DNA of 64,000 bases from Corynebacterium pseudotuberculosis (GCF_002155265.1 NZ_CP021251.1:1736001-1800000), one strand, 5' to 3'. Positions 1-9,805 are shown, numbered from the stretch's first letter. The notes: a model not told the origin generated them from the sequence alone. Translations and numbers: made by a program.

Positions 1-900
1 TCCTCAGCATCCTTGGCATGCGCGCGTCTAGGCTGGCCCCTTGATAAGACTCCCGTTTATAGCTTGGTCACCAACGCTGTAGATCATCTAGTACTTCCAA
101 TACAACGCGGGGGAATTTTCCTGGTGCTCGGTCAGGATGAAAAAACTCCTGCTTCTATCTGTGACCTGTTAGTTGAGCTCAATCAATCAGACGCAAAAAT
201 AATAATACTCAGCGATTTGGGCAGCTCTGATGAGGTAGTTGTTTCAGGCACGGCAGAGCAGCCGCCTACGGCTACGAGCTCCCTCAACGTTATCGCTGTG
301 TCCCTGCAGCGCAAAGGCGAGAGTATGCTTCCGGGGCTTGCCGACGCTCACTATATCTCCGATGGACAGCTCACTAAACGCCATATTCGTGCCCTTACGC
401 TATCGACTTTGGCCCCACGCCAAGGCGAAACGTTATGGGACATAGGTGGTGGTTCTGGTTCTATCGCTATTGAGTGGCTGAGATCCACACCTGGAACAAC
501 GGCTGTGTGCTTTGAAGTCGTTGAGGAACGCCGCAACCGCATCGCAAAAAATGCACGGTCGTTAGGAGTTATAGACCGCTTAACCATCCTTCATGGAGCT
601 CCTGACTCTTTCGATGAGGTCCCTACGCCTCCAGATGCCATGTTCATCGGAGGCGGCCTCACGGCGCCTGGGGTCTTTGACGCTGCATGGTCTAGGCTTC
701 CGATGGGTGGCCGTCTTGTGGCTAACGCAGTGACAATAGAAAGTGAATCGGTGCTCTGGGAGTTAAGAAAAACACTGGGTGGAAGCATGGCCCGCTTCGA
801 TATTTCGCAGGAACATAACGTGGGATCTTTTACCACAATGAAGCCAGCACTGCCTGTGCTCCAGTGGAGTGTTACCAAGTCCAACACCCCTAAACTTTAG
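1..900 (+). CDS. cobL: Precorrin-6Y C5,15-methyltransferase (decarboxylating), 5' end cut by the window
   Basis: Bifunctional corrin-ring methyltransferase: the CbiE half methylates C5 and the CbiT half methylates C15 with decarboxylation of the C12 acetate, giving precorrin-8X. The visible part holds the end of the CbiE half (about the first 125 residues, including LVLGQDEKTP) and the complete CbiT half, whose SAM-binding loop reads DIGGGSGSIAIEW. The reading frame is open to the left edge, so the first ATG at 13 is probably internal and the true start lies upstream. It ends in TAG at 898-900, and cobM follows after 26 nt in the same direction. Identification is firm from motif order and from the cobM-cobK neighbours. 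Confidence 0.93.
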   Translation, partial: SSASLACARLGWPLDKTPVYSLVTNAVDHLVLPIQRGGIFLVLGQDEKTPASICDLLVELNQSDAKIIILSDLGSSDEVVVSGTAEQPPTATSSLNVIAVSLQRKGESMLPGLADAHYISDGQLTKRHIRALTLSTLAPRQGETLWDIGGGSGSIAIEWLRSTPGTTAVCFEVVEERRNRIAKNARSLGVIDRLTILHGAPDSFDEVPTPPDAMFIGGGLTAPGVFDAAWSRLPMGGRLVANAVTIESESVLWELRKTLGGSMARFDISQEHNVGSFTTMKPALPVLQWSVTKSNTPKL

Positions 901-926
901 TAAAGCCGCAACTATTAAAGGTAAAA

Positions 927-1700
927 ATGACCGTTTATTTTATTGGCGCTGGTCCAGGCGCTGCAGATTTGTTAACATTACGCGCACAAAAGCTCATCAG
1001 CACCTGCCAGGTGTGTATGTACGCAGGCTCCATTGTTCCCCCCGAGGTTTTAGACTCGGTTCCAGAACATGCCGAAGTCATCAATACCGCCCGTATGCCG
1101 CTGGATGAAATCACCCAACGCATTCTTGATGCGCATTCCCAGGGGAAAGATATCGCACGGCTACATTCTGGCGACCCCGCCATCTATTCTGCAGTTGCCG
1201 AACAAGCCCGACGTCTTACCGCACATGGAGTGGACTATCAGATAGTGCCTGGGGTTCCTTCTTTCGCAGCTGTTGCTGCAGCATTAGGCCATGAACTCAC
1301 TGTGCCCACGGTAGGACAGACTGTCATCTTAACGCGAGTATCCGGACGGGCTTCGGCGATGCCAGAGGGAGAAGACCTGTCTACTCTAGGGCAAAGCGGT
1401 GCCACTCTGTGTATACACCTGGCGGCACATGATATTGACCGCGTGGTAGCAGAACTGATACCTAATTATGGCGAAGATTGTCCCGTTGCCGTTGTCGCTT
1501 TTGCTTCCCGCCCAGAGGAGAAAATCGTTCGGGGCACTCTCTCAGATGTTGCATCAAAAGTCAAAGAATCAGGCATTACGCGTACAGCAATCATTGTTGT
1601 CGGTCGAGTTCTCACAGCCGAAGGTTTTCCTGATTCTTTCCTTTATTCTGATGACCGCCCTCGTGATACACACGGAAGGACTATCCCATGCGCGCCCTGA
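927..1700 (+). CDS. cobM: Precorrin-4 C11-methyltransferase
   Basis: SAM-dependent methylation of precorrin-4 at C11 in the aerobic cobalamin pathway, a cytoplasmic step. The protein (257 aa) has the tetrapyrrole-methylase fold: N-terminal GAGPGAADLLTLRA loop (about residues 6-20), the RLHSGDPAIYSA motif near residue 85, and QIVPGVPSFAAVAAALG near 110. Length is normal for CobM/CbiF. An AAAGG box lies just before the ATG. The 3' end overlaps cobK by 13 nt, so the two are probably translationally coupled. CbiF of the anaerobic route has the same fold, but cobG and cobN in this window indicate the oxygen-dependent route. Confidence 0.94.
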   Translation: MTVYFIGAGPGAADLLTLRAQKLISTCQVCMYAGSIVPPEVLDSVPEHAEVINTARMPLDEITQRILDAHSQGKDIARLHSGDPAIYSAVAEQARRLTAHGVDYQIVPGVPSFAAVAAALGHELTVPTVGQTVILTRVSGRASAMPEGEDLSTLGQSGATLCIHLAAHDIDRVVAELIPNYGEDCPVAVVAFASRPEEKIVRGTLSDVASKVKESGITRTAIIVVGRVLTAEGFPDSFLYSDDRPRDTHGRTIPCAP

Positions 1701-2419
1701 TCCTTGGCGGTACCGGCGAGGCTAGAGAAGTCGCCCAAATGCTTTACGATGCTGGCTGGCATGTCACTAGCTCACTCGCGGGAAGAGTTGCAAACCCTAA
1801 ACTTCCGGTAGGTGAAGTGCGCATTGGCGGTTTTGGCGGCCCTATGGGGCTTACCCAGTGGCTGATCAAGGAGGGGGTAGAAGTAGTCATCGATGCCACC
1901 CACCCTTTTGCCGAGCGCATTAGTATTTCCGCAGTAGAGGCTACGCGAGCAACGGGGATTCCACTTATCGCTCTCCATCGTCCTGCTTGGACAGCTGCTC
2001 CCAGGGATCGTTGGCGCACTGTCTCTTCGGTTGCCCAAGCAGCCTCTCTAGCTGCTAGAGACTATCATCATATTTTCCTCACTATTGGCCGCCAGCAGCT
2101 CGCACCTTTTGCAGAGGATCCCCACAACCTGTATGTAGTACGCACCGTAGAGCCTCCGCAAGTGCCACTTCCTCCACGTCACCGACTCATTATGTCGCGC
2201 GGTCCTTTTACCGTAACCGATGAAAAGAAACTCATGGTGGATAATCAGATCGATTGCGTTGTAACCAAAAATTCTGGAGGCCCGTTGACAAGCGCTAAAT
2301 TGGATGCTGCACGTGAGCTCGGCGTTGACGTCATCATGATACAGCGCCCTGTTTTGCCACCCGCTGCATACACGGCCACGTCTGCAGCAGAAGTCATAGA
2401 CGTGCTACAGGCGCTATAA
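1688..2419 (+). CDS. cobK: Precorrin-6A reductase
   Basis: NAD(P)H-dependent reduction of the macrocycle of precorrin-6A to precorrin-6B. The 243-aa protein opens with a dinucleotide-binding loop ILGGTGEAREVAQML. It has the conserved DATHPFAERIS segment near residue 70, LTIGRQQL near 135 and VTKNSGGPLTSAKLDAA near 190, all typical of CobK/CbiJ. The ATG at 1688 lies inside the last codons of cobM (13-nt overlap). The gene is the last of the rightward cobL-cobM-cobK run and ends before a strong bidirectional terminator shared with cobIJ. Confidence 0.94.
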   Translation: MRALILGGTGEAREVAQMLYDAGWHVTSSLAGRVANPKLPVGEVRIGGFGGPMGLTQWLIKEGVEVVIDATHPFAERISISAVEATRATGIPLIALHRPAWTAAPRDRWRTVSSVAQAASLAARDYHHIFLTIGRQQLAPFAEDPHNLYVVRTVEPPQVPLPPRHRLIMSRGPFTVTDEKKLMVDNQIDCVVTKNSGGPLTSAKLDAARELGVDVIMIQRPVLPPAAYTATSAAEVIDVLQAL

Positions 2420-2435
2420 GTGGCTTAACTCCTAG

Positions 2436-2479
2436 CAGGAAGGCTACTGCATATATATGCAGTAGCCTTCCTGTTTTTT
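2436..2479. terminator. Bidirectional terminator between cobK and cobIJ
   Basis: A perfect 38-nt palindrome (19-nt arms, 2436-2473) containing AGGAAGGCTACTGCATAT is followed by six T on the + strand. The T run overlaps the stop codon of cobIJ on the minus strand. Both converging genes end here. Confidence 0.92.
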
Positions 2480-3983
2480 ACTCGTAGCGCCGTGAAGTAA
2501 AAACGCGGCGTACATCCGCCCCCATGTATTGGCGTGTCGTCGAAGCACCCACGATGACCATAGTCCGCATGTCTACGATGTCCGGGTCAAAGTTTTGCAG
2601 AGTGGTCACCACAATACCTTCTTGATCGGATCCCACTGCACGAGCCACAATAACAGGGGTATCTCCCGACTGATACTCTAAAACGATCTCTCTAAGCCTT
2701 GCCACCTGCCAACGACGCTCCTTTGAAGCAGGGTTGTAGCAGGCAAAAGCCATGTCAGCACCTGCGAGCGCACGGATGCGTTTTTCTACGATCTCAAAGG
2801 GCTTGAGGCGATTAGACAAAGAGATCATTCCAAAATCGTGCCCCAAGGGTGCCCCTACCTGAGAAGCCACAGCTTGTGCTGCAGTCATACCCGGGATGAC
2901 TCGAATGGGGACCTCGCGCCATTGTTCATCATCGGCGGTCTCTAGAACCGCTGCAGCCATAGCAAACACGCCTGGATCTCCAGAAGAAACCACCGCAACC
3001 TTTTTCCCCTGTTTTGCCATGTCCAAAGCCATGGCTGCGCGCTCAGCTTCCACCTTATTATCAAAGAGATGCCGGCGTTGCCCGGCGCGGAGAGGCACGC
3101 GCTTAACATAGGTGGAATAGCCAACAATATCGGTTGCGTTTTTCAATTCTGCAGTGGCCTCGGGCGTTATCCACTTTGAAGAACCAGGACCAAGTCCGAT
3201 GACTACTACTTCTCCTCGAGTCGTATTTGTGCAGTGGTCTTCTTGCAACCCATTATGATTTTGGTGCACCGCTGAAGGGACAACAGCTACTGCGAAGTAG
3301 GGAATAGAGTTCGGGTCCGCTTCGAGTACTGGGATTGTACTCTGACCTTCCATGCCTACACGTTTTACCACGTACGCTCGATCAGCAACGCCTGCAGCGA
3401 TAAGACATTGTCGAACTTTTTCAAACGTACGACCTAACTTCATCACAACCGCGGTGTCGCAATCGAGCAGTCGCTGCGTTAATTCAGCGCTAGGAAGTGT
3501 TCCGGGGATGATGGAGAGGACTTCATCATCTTCAGATAATGGCATGCCTAAGACATCGGCGGCGGCAGTAATAGAAGGAATTCCCGGGATAATCTCTGCG
3601 GGAAATTCTTCTGCAAGGTACTTGTGCAGATGCTGGTAAGAGCTATACAGCATAGGATCACCGAGCGCTAGCACTGCAACGGTTTTACCTTGCTCTAGGT
3701 GTGTGCGTAGTCGCTGGGTGGCATCAAGATAAAAGTCGGCCATGGCTCCGGCATAGCCGCCAGGATGGTCGGTAATCCCCGTTGTCACTGGGTACTCTAG
3801 GAGCTCATGCTCTTGCGAATCTGTTAAATACGATGATGCTATCTTTCGTGCAGCCGATGCTCCATTGGGTCGAGCGTGATAAGCAACCACGTCTGCGGTT
3901 TGGATAGCTTTTACCGCTTTAATCGTTAACAGTTCAGGGTCTCCAGGGCCTACTCCTACGCCAATGAGTCTTGCCGTGCTCAC
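2478..3983 (-). CDS. cobIJ: Fused precorrin-2 C20-methyltransferase / precorrin-3B C17-methyltransferase
   Basis: Two tetrapyrrole methylases in one 501-aa chain. The N-terminal half (about 1-245) is CobI-like, with GVGVGPGDPELLTIKA at the start and VLALGDPMLYSSY near residue 105. It converts precorrin-2 to precorrin-3A. The C-terminal half (about 257-501) is CobJ-like, with VVVIGLGPGSSKWITPEA and AVVSSGDPGVFAMA, and performs the C17 methylation with ring contraction after CobG. The fusion is common in actinobacteria. The ATG at 3983 overlaps the cobH stop by 4 nt (ATGA), which fits a cobG-cobH-cobIJ operon read leftward. Confidence 0.94.
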   Translation of the reverse strand: MSTARLIGVGVGPGDPELLTIKAVKAIQTADVVAYHARPNGASAARKIASSYLTDSQEHELLEYPVTTGITDHPGGYAGAMADFYLDATQRLRTHLEQGKTVAVLALGDPMLYSSYQHLHKYLAEEFPAEIIPGIPSITAAADVLGMPLSEDDEVLSIIPGTLPSAELTQRLLDCDTAVVMKLGRTFEKVRQCLIAAGVADRAYVVKRVGMEGQSTIPVLEADPNSIPYFAVAVVPSAVHQNHNGLQEDHCTNTTRGEVVVIGLGPGSSKWITPEATAELKNATDIVGYSTYVKRVPLRAGQRRHLFDNKVEAERAAMALDMAKQGKKVAVVSSGDPGVFAMAAAVLETADDEQWREVPIRVIPGMTAAQAVASQVGAPLGHDFGMISLSNRLKPFEIVEKRIRALAGADMAFACYNPASKERRWQVARLREIVLEYQSGDTPVIVARAVGSDQEGIVVTTLQNFDPDIVDMRTMVIVGASTTRQYMGADVRRVFTSRRYE

Positions 3984-4630
3984 GGAAGTATCTCCTTTTC
4001 TGTGGCAAGAGCATTAATAGCAGCACATGTAATTGCTGATCCGCCCCGGCGTCCATGAACGGTTACAAACTCAGTACCAAGATCGGCAGCCACGTTGGAT
4101 AAAGCTGCCTTAGATTCGGCAGCGCCGACAAACCCTACGGGGATTCCTATAATTGCGGCTGGACGCGGCCGGGTAGGATCTTCAGCAAGCCAATTCATCA
4201 AATGAAAGAGTGCTGTAGGGGCGTTGCCGATGGCAACGATGGCGCCGTCGAGACGCTCAGCCCATAGTTCTACTGCCGCCGCGGATCGCGTTGTGCCGAG
4301 TCGGGCTGCAAGGTCCGGGATTCGTTTGTCTGTAAGCAAACAGATCACGTCGTTGTTAACGGGGAGCCGTTTCCGAGTGATCCCGCTTTTTACCATGTTA
4401 ACGTCAGTAAAGATGGGCGCTCCTGCTTTGAGCGCGCTTCGGGCTGCAGGAACAAGGTTTGCTGAGAACTCAATGTCCTCAGCAAGATCTACCTCACCGG
4501 CGGCATGAATCATACGGACAGCAACTTGTGCTTGATCTGGATCAAAGTTACTGAGATCGGATTCCTCACGAATCATCGCAAAGGATTGACGGTAAATCTC
4601 ATTGCCGTCGGTGATGTAGTCAAAGCTCAC
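3980..4630 (-). CDS. cobH: Precorrin-8X methylmutase
   Basis: Moves the C11 methyl group to C12 to give hydrogenobyrinate. The open frame reaches 4714, but the extra N-terminus is arginine-rich and unlike the family. I place the start at the GTG at 4630, which overlaps the cobG stop by 4 nt (GTGA), giving 216 aa, the usual CobH length. Recognisable segments are FDYITDGNEIYRQSFAMIR at the start, FTDVNMVKSGITR near residue 75 (the conserved active-site loop) and GIPVGFVGAAESK near residue 165. It is the middle gene of the leftward cobG-cobH-cobIJ operon. Confidence 0.93.
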   Translation of the reverse strand: MSFDYITDGNEIYRQSFAMIREESDLSNFDPDQAQVAVRMIHAAGEVDLAEDIEFSANLVPAARSALKAGAPIFTDVNMVKSGITRKRLPVNNDVICLLTDKRIPDLAARLGTTRSAAAVELWAERLDGAIVAIGNAPTALFHLMNWLAEDPTRPRPAAIIGIPVGFVGAAESKAALSNVAADLGTEFVTVHGRRGGSAITCAAINALATEKEILP

Positions 4631-5793
4631 CTTGCTGATACCTCGTATTCTCCGTCGCCGGTGGCAACGTATTCCGTGTGATGGGATAGGGGATGACCGC
4701 AACGACGGTCGCACCCTGAAAAGTGTACAAGGCCCTCTGGTGCTTTACCCGAAATAACCAACTGCGTTGCATCATTTTGGGTATTTGACAAGGACTTCTG
4801 GCACCCTGGCAGGCCGGTACAAGCAGTTACCCTTAGCCATGGTGATTCTTGATCAAAAAGCATCCCTAATGGAGCCAATACTTTAACCACAGCATCCGCA
4901 TCATAGTGAGGGAGATTATGAATCACGATTGATGCCCACGGAGTAATCGTGGTTTCAGCGTCTATCGCGCTCAAAATATCTGCGACCTGTGCTGTGAGGA
5001 AACCAAAACGAAGACCCGCGCCCAAAGAAACACGCTCATCTCCAAGGTCAATCCAGCCAACCGGACGTGCGGAGCCTTCAATAACTGGAGGGATTACCGG
5101 CTGTGTCTCCACTGCAAAGTGCGCCTGGATTTGTTCCAGGATGAGCGCACGTACAGATGGGCTTTCATGGAGCCGCCACGAGGCTTCGCGGTTTTCTTGC
5201 CATATTCGCGCAGCAAAAGTGAGTACCTTAGGAATAATCTCTAAGTCATTCAGACGTATCTCGGTAATCTGTCCTCCCAGAATCATATGGTGTGCATCAT
5301 CAATTGCGATAACACCAAAATCTGGACGCTGGCTCAGAATGTCGCCTTCACCGGCATCAAAGCCAAAGAGGGTACGACCAGATAAACCAGACACTACGTC
5401 ATCATTCAAAAGCGCAGCATCTAGGCTGTCTACTAGCGGCCATAGCTCAGGATGTAGGGGAGAAGCCAAAATATTCCTGATTTTGTCGTGACTCCGCGAA
5501 GGCAGGAATCCGGATTCCTCAACAACAGTGGCAAATTGCGCCTCATCCTTTACACCACGGAACTGCATATTTCCCCGAGTTGTAATGTGGATTGTTCCAT
5601 CACCAAGTTCCCGGGCAATCTGAGCAATCGTCTTCCATTGTTCTGGGCGTACTCGTCCGCCAGGGAATCGAACGCGCCCAATAGCTCCATCCGTGGCGTG
5701 ATGCAGTTTAAGTGCACCAGGACACATATCAGAACGGCTACGGTCTGGGTGCGCAATCAGGACTGCTGATTGCGAGATTTTAGGGTGGGTCAT
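4627..5793 (-). CDS. cobG: Precorrin-3B synthase (sirohaem/Fe-S monooxygenase)
   Basis: Oxygen-dependent conversion of precorrin-3A to precorrin-3B, the marker enzyme of the aerobic cobalamin route. The best start is the ATG at 5793 (protein MTHPKISQSAVLI..., 388 aa). The frame continues upstream to 5979, but that stretch is cysteine-rich, unlike the family, and lies opposite the cobN leader. Near the C-terminus it has CTGLPGCQKS and, about 30 residues later, GCDRRCGHP. This is the Cx5C...CxxxC cluster-binding pattern of the nitrite/sulphite reductase superfamily. It is the first gene of the leftward operon and diverges from riboswitch-preceded cobN. An ATG at 5802 is an alternative start. 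Confidence 0.92.
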   Translation of the reverse strand: MTHPKISQSAVLIAHPDRSRSDMCPGALKLHHATDGAIGRVRFPGGRVRPEQWKTIAQIARELGDGTIHITTRGNMQFRGVKDEAQFATVVEESGFLPSRSHDKIRNILASPLHPELWPLVDSLDAALLNDDVVSGLSGRTLFGFDAGEGDILSQRPDFGVIAIDDAHHMILGGQITEIRLNDLEIIPKVLTFAARIWQENREASWRLHESPSVRALILEQIQAHFAVETQPVIPPVIEGSARPVGWIDLGDERVSLGAGLRFGFLTAQVADILSAIDAETTITPWASIVIHNLPHYDADAVVKVLAPLGMLFDQESPWLRVTACTGLPGCQKSLSNTQNDATQLVISGKAPEGLVHFSGCDRRCGHPLSHHTEYVATGDGEYEVSAR

Positions 5794-5984
5794 GCGCAAC
5801 ATGATAGTAAAAACAAACACACTTAAACCAACATTGTGACCCGTAAAACAAGCTTTTTCACACCCACCCCCAAACCAACCCAACTGGCTAGCTAAATTAG
5901 CTAAGCTAGTACAGGCCTTTGAGCAGGCTGCTAGAAACAACATAATAATGAAAAACAGAGAACCGCAGCACGGTTGCAAAGTGT

Positions 5985-6105
5985 TGTGTATACGTTGAAT
6001 AAGCCCAGCCTACGGCACCGAAATATTTCGGGAAAGCTTATTTCATGTGTCGATGAACCCGGTGAAAATCCGGACGGTCGCGCCACTGTTATAGCCAGAC
6101 CATCG
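5985..6105 (+). promoter_or_regulatory. Cobalamin riboswitch upstream of cobN
   Basis: The + strand carries GGTGAAAATCCGGACGGTCG at 6061-6080, then CGCCACTGTTA and AGCCAGACC at 6093-6101. This matches the conserved core and B12-box of adenosylcobalamin riboswitches (order GGTG-AA-TCC, C-ACTGT, AGCCAGACC). It precedes cobN by about 80 nt and is oriented toward it. The flanks of the element are approximate because I could not fold it. By family knowledge it would lower cobN expression when B12 is abundant. The divergent cobG operon has no copy on its own strand. Confidence 0.88.
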
Positions 6106-6181
6106 TTTTCATGAAAACCACGTGTCACAACCACTCCCTTAAACAACACATCGATGGGCGCGTCACCCACGAAAGGAAACT

Positions 6182-9100
6182 TTGTCTCACATGATCACGC
6201 TTTTGTCCACATCAGATACAGATCTCCTTTCGGCCAAAGTAGCGGCAGAAGCTGACAACGTCAGTTTCCATTTTGCTAACCCGAATTACGTCTCCGAGGA
6301 AAAACTCGACGAACTTATCTTGAAGACTGATGTCTTTGTCGTCCGACTTTTGGGAGGAAAGCGCGCATGGGAACGTGGCTTGGAACGGATCCTCGCCTCA
6401 TCGGTTCCTTTAGTCGCGGTTTCCGGCGAGCTCGCAGTGGACGCTGAGCTCACCGAGCTTTCCACTGCGCCAGCAGGAGTTGTCACCACAGCTCATACAT
6501 ACTTAGCGGAGGGAGGTCAATCTAATTTGATAAACCTCCACAATTTTCTCTCCGATACGCTGCTGTTTACAGGGCTAGGTTTTGAAGAGCCAAAACACAT
6601 GCCGGTGTGGGGTCATTTAGACAGAACATCCACCGCAATGATCCCGCCGCAAGCCCCCAGAATCGGCATTATTTATTACCGAGCACAGCATTTAGCCGGT
6701 AACACCGCATACATAGAAGCCCTCTCTCACGCTATCGAGGAAAAAGGCGGACTACCCGTACCAATCTTTGCGGCTTCCTTACGCCAAGCGTCAGAAGAGC
6801 TACTCCAAGAGCTTCGTGCATGCGACGCTTTAATCACCACCGTATTAGCCGCCGGCGGCACAAAACCAGCCACTGCGACCGCAGGTGGGGACGATGAAGC
6901 GTGGGACGTCGCAAAGCTTGCTGCTCTTGATATCCCTATCATCCAAGGTCTTGCGCTGACCAATTCGCGCTCCGATTGGGAAGACAACGATGAGGGCCTC
7001 AGCCCTCTCGACGTAGCTACTCAAATCGCAGTCCCAGAATTCGATGGACGGCTCATCTCCGTCCCCTTCTCATTCAAAGAGCACGACTCTGATGGCCTCA
7101 TCGCCTATGTTCCAGATGCTGAACGATGCTCTCGCCTTGCGGGAATAGCCATCCGGCATGCAGCACTACGGACTATCAAAAATAAAGATAAAAAACTCGT
7201 CCTTATGCTCTCTGCATACCCCACCAAGCACGCCCGTATAGGCAATGCTGTGGGACTAGATACCCCGCTTTCTACGCTCCGCGTCCTCCAAGCGTTGGAC
7301 AAAGCAGGCTATAATCTCGGTAATACCAGCGACATCCCCGGATACTCAGAGGAAGGCGCCCACGACGGAGATGCACTGATGCATGCCATTATCGCGGCAG
7401 GGGGACACGATCCAGAATGGCTTACTAACGAGGTAATCAAAAATAATCCCCTCAAACTTTCTCGAGAGGATTACCTCAACTTCTTTGCATCCTTACCACA
7501 AGGGATGCAGGATGAAATGACCCAGCATTGGGGGCAAGCACCCGGAACCCATTACGTCGATCAGGAAACCGGGGAACTCTACATAGCTGGCCTACAGTTT
7601 GGCAATGTCGTAGTGATGGTTCAGCCACCCCGCGGCTTCGGCGAAAACCCTGTCGGCATCTATCACGACCCTAACCTCCCCGCCAATCACCATTATTTAG
7701 GGGTCTATTACTGGCTCAGAGAAATTTTTGGAGCCGATGCCATCGTGCATATGGGCAAACACGGAAACATGGAATGGCTACCAGGAAAAAACGCAGGCCT
7801 TTCCGCTGATTGTTACCCAGACCAAGCCATCAATGAGCTGCCACTCATTTATCCCTTCCTTGTCAACGACCCAGGAGAAGGAACCCAGGCTAAAAGACGA
7901 GCTCATGCGACGCTCATCGACCACATGATTCCCCCCATGGCGCGAGCCGAAAGCTACGGGGACATCACCAGACTCGAACAGCTTCTCGACGAACACGCGA
8001 ACATTGCTTCCATGGATCCTGCCAAACTTCCCGCTATCCGCCAAGAAATTTGGACGCTGCTTCAAGCAGCAAAAATGGACAAAGACCTTGGTTGGGAAGA
8101 GCGCCCCGACGAAGACGCCTTTGATGATCAAATCATGGAAATCGACGGATGGCTCTGTGAAATCAAAGACGCAGCAATACGCGGGGGACTCCACGTACTA
8201 GGAGAATCAGTCACCGGAGATATTCGTATCGAACTCGTTTTAGCAATGCTACGTGCCCGCCAACTCTGGGGAGGCGACAAAGCAGTTCCGGGGTTACGCG
8301 AATCCCTCGGCCTATCCGAAGCCGGCGATGAAACTTTAAGCAGGGTAGATGCAGTAGAAAAAATCGCTCATACTCTTTTAACAGAACTCGATGCCGCGGC
8401 ATGGGATTCCAACAGCGTAGAAGCCATCGTAAATACAACCGAGCTACCTGAAAACGCTGACAAAGAAGAACTAACCAAGCTCCTTTATTTTACGTGCACG
8501 GAGATCATCCCTCGGCTAGCACAATCAGAGCGAGAGATCGAACAAATCCTACACGCACTCGATGGCGGTTTTATTGAAGCAGGTCCCTCCGGCTCGCCAA
8601 TGAGGGGACTGATCAATGTCCTCCCCACAGGCCGTAATTTCTACTCAGTTGATCCTAAAGCGCTCCCATCCCGACTGGCATGGGAAACCGGACAACTCCT
8701 CGCAGATTCGCTCATTCAGCGGTACCAATCAGAACACAACGGAGACTACCCAACATCCGTTGGACTCTCGGTATGGGGGACATCCGCCATGCGTACCTCC
8801 GGAGATGATATTGCAGAGGTCTTCGCGCTCCTAGGTGTACGGCCCATATGGGATGAAGCATCGCGCCGGGTTGTAGATCTAGAAGTCATTTCTCTGCATG
8901 AGCTCGGACGACCTCGCATCGACACGACAGTCCGAATTTCTGGATTCTTCCGCGATGCTTTCCCCCATGTACTTGCGCTTATCGACGATGCCATCCAGCT
9001 GGTGGCCCACCTCGACGAGCCCTTGAGTATGAACTATGTTAAGGCCCACGCGATTGATGACGCCCAGCAAGACCACGTGCGACGCATCTTCGGATCAAAG

Positions 9101-9805
9101 CCAGGAACATATGGGGCCGGGATTCTTGAACTCATTGAGTCAGGCACGTGGCGCGACGATAAAGATCTTGCGGATGTCTATACTGCGTGGGGCGGTTACG
9201 CATACGGACGCGGAATTAGCGGAGTAGAAGCCGCAGATGAGATGCGCGCTGCTTATCGCAGAATCCAGGTCGCTGCAAAAAACGTGGACTCCAAAGAACA
9301 CGATATCGCCGACTCCGACGACTACTTCCAATTTCATGGCGGAATGGTCGCCACAGTGCGCGCGCTCACCGGCAAAGACCCTGAAGCTTATATCGGTGAT
9401 TCAACACGTCAGGAAACCGTTAAAACTCGCACTCTGCATGAAGAATCTCGTCGAGTCTTCCGAGCTCGAGTGATCAACCCACGTTGGATTGCGGCTATGC
9501 GCAATCATGGATACAAAGGGGCCTTTGAGATGTCAGCTACAGTTGATTACCTCTTTGGATACGATGCGACCACTGGCCTCATGGACGATTGGATGTATGA
9601 GACGCTCACGGATACCTACGTTAAAGACCCAGAGAACAAAGAATTCTTTAAAGCTTCTAATCCTTGGGCACTCCGCGATATTTCCGAACGTTTGCTTGAG
9701 GCTGCTGACCGTGGTCTATGGGAAACCCCCACAGCAGAAGCCCTGGATACCTTGCGCGGAGCGTTCCTAGAGATGGAAGGAGCATTGGAAGAAGGTTCTG
9801 AATAA
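6182..9805 (+). CDS. cobN: Cobaltochelatase, large subunit CobN
   Basis: ATP-dependent cobalt insertion into hydrogenobyrinate a,c-diamide as the large catalytic subunit of the CobNST-type complex. The protein has 1207 aa, close to the family norm, and contains HMGKHGNMEWLPGKNAG near residue 520, a hallmark of CobN/BchH proteins. Other family segments are YPTKHARIGNAVGLDTP and GRNFYSVDPKALPSRLAW. GAAAGGA at 6171-6177 sits 4 nt before a TTG at 6182 and 13 nt before an ATG at 6191, so either may be used. The ATPase partner subunits are not in this window. Expression is probably controlled by the riboswitch just upstream. Confidence 0.95.
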   Translation: MSHMITLLSTSDTDLLSAKVAAEADNVSFHFANPNYVSEEKLDELILKTDVFVVRLLGGKRAWERGLERILASSVPLVAVSGELAVDAELTELSTAPAGVVTTAHTYLAEGGQSNLINLHNFLSDTLLFTGLGFEEPKHMPVWGHLDRTSTAMIPPQAPRIGIIYYRAQHLAGNTAYIEALSHAIEEKGGLPVPIFAASLRQASEELLQELRACDALITTVLAAGGTKPATATAGGDDEAWDVAKLAALDIPIIQGLALTNSRSDWEDNDEGLSPLDVATQIAVPEFDGRLISVPFSFKEHDSDGLIAYVPDAERCSRLAGIAIRHAALRTIKNKDKKLVLMLSAYPTKHARIGNAVGLDTPLSTLRVLQALDKAGYNLGNTSDIPGYSEEGAHDGDALMHAIIAAGGHDPEWLTNEVIKNNPLKLSREDYLNFFASLPQGMQDEMTQHWGQAPGTHYVDQETGELYIAGLQFGNVVVMVQPPRGFGENPVGIYHDPNLPANHHYLGVYYWLREIFGADAIVHMGKHGNMEWLPGKNAGLSADCYPDQAINELPLIYPFLVNDPGEGTQAKRRAHATLIDHMIPPMARAESYGDITRLEQLLDEHANIASMDPAKLPAIRQEIWTLLQAAKMDKDLGWEERPDEDAFDDQIMEIDGWLCEIKDAAIRGGLHVLGESVTGDIRIELVLAMLRARQLWGGDKAVPGLRESLGLSEAGDETLSRVDAVEKIAHTLLTELDAAAWDSNSVEAIVNTTELPENADKEELTKLLYFTCTEIIPRLAQSEREIEQILHALDGGFIEAGPSGSPMRGLINVLPTGRNFYSVDPKALPSRLAWETGQLLADSLIQRYQSEHNGDYPTSVGLSVWGTSAMRTSGDDIAEVFALLGVRPIWDEASRRVVDLEVISLHELGRPRIDTTVRISGFFRDAFPHVLALIDDAIQLVAHLDEPLSMNYVKAHAIDDAQQDHVRRIFGSKPGTYGAGILELIESGTWRDDKDLADVYTAWGGYAYGRGISGVEAADEMRAAYRRIQVAAKNVDSKEHDIADSDDYFQFHGGMVATVRALTGKDPEAYIGDSTRQETVKTRTLHEESRRVFRARVINPRWIAAMRNHGYKGAFEMSATVDYLFGYDATTGLMDDWMYETLTDTYVKDPENKEFFKASNPWALRDISERLLEAADRGLWETPTAEALDTLRGAFLEMEGALEEGSE

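Noticed and set aside
4631..4714. Longer CobH N-terminus
   Set aside because: Arginine-rich readthrough of the cobG 3' end; the GTG at 4630 with GTGA overlap fits the family.
5794..5979. N-terminal extension of CobG with many cysteines
   Set aside because: It lies opposite the cobN leader/riboswitch, is unlike the family, and the ATG at 5793 gives the usual CobG start and length.
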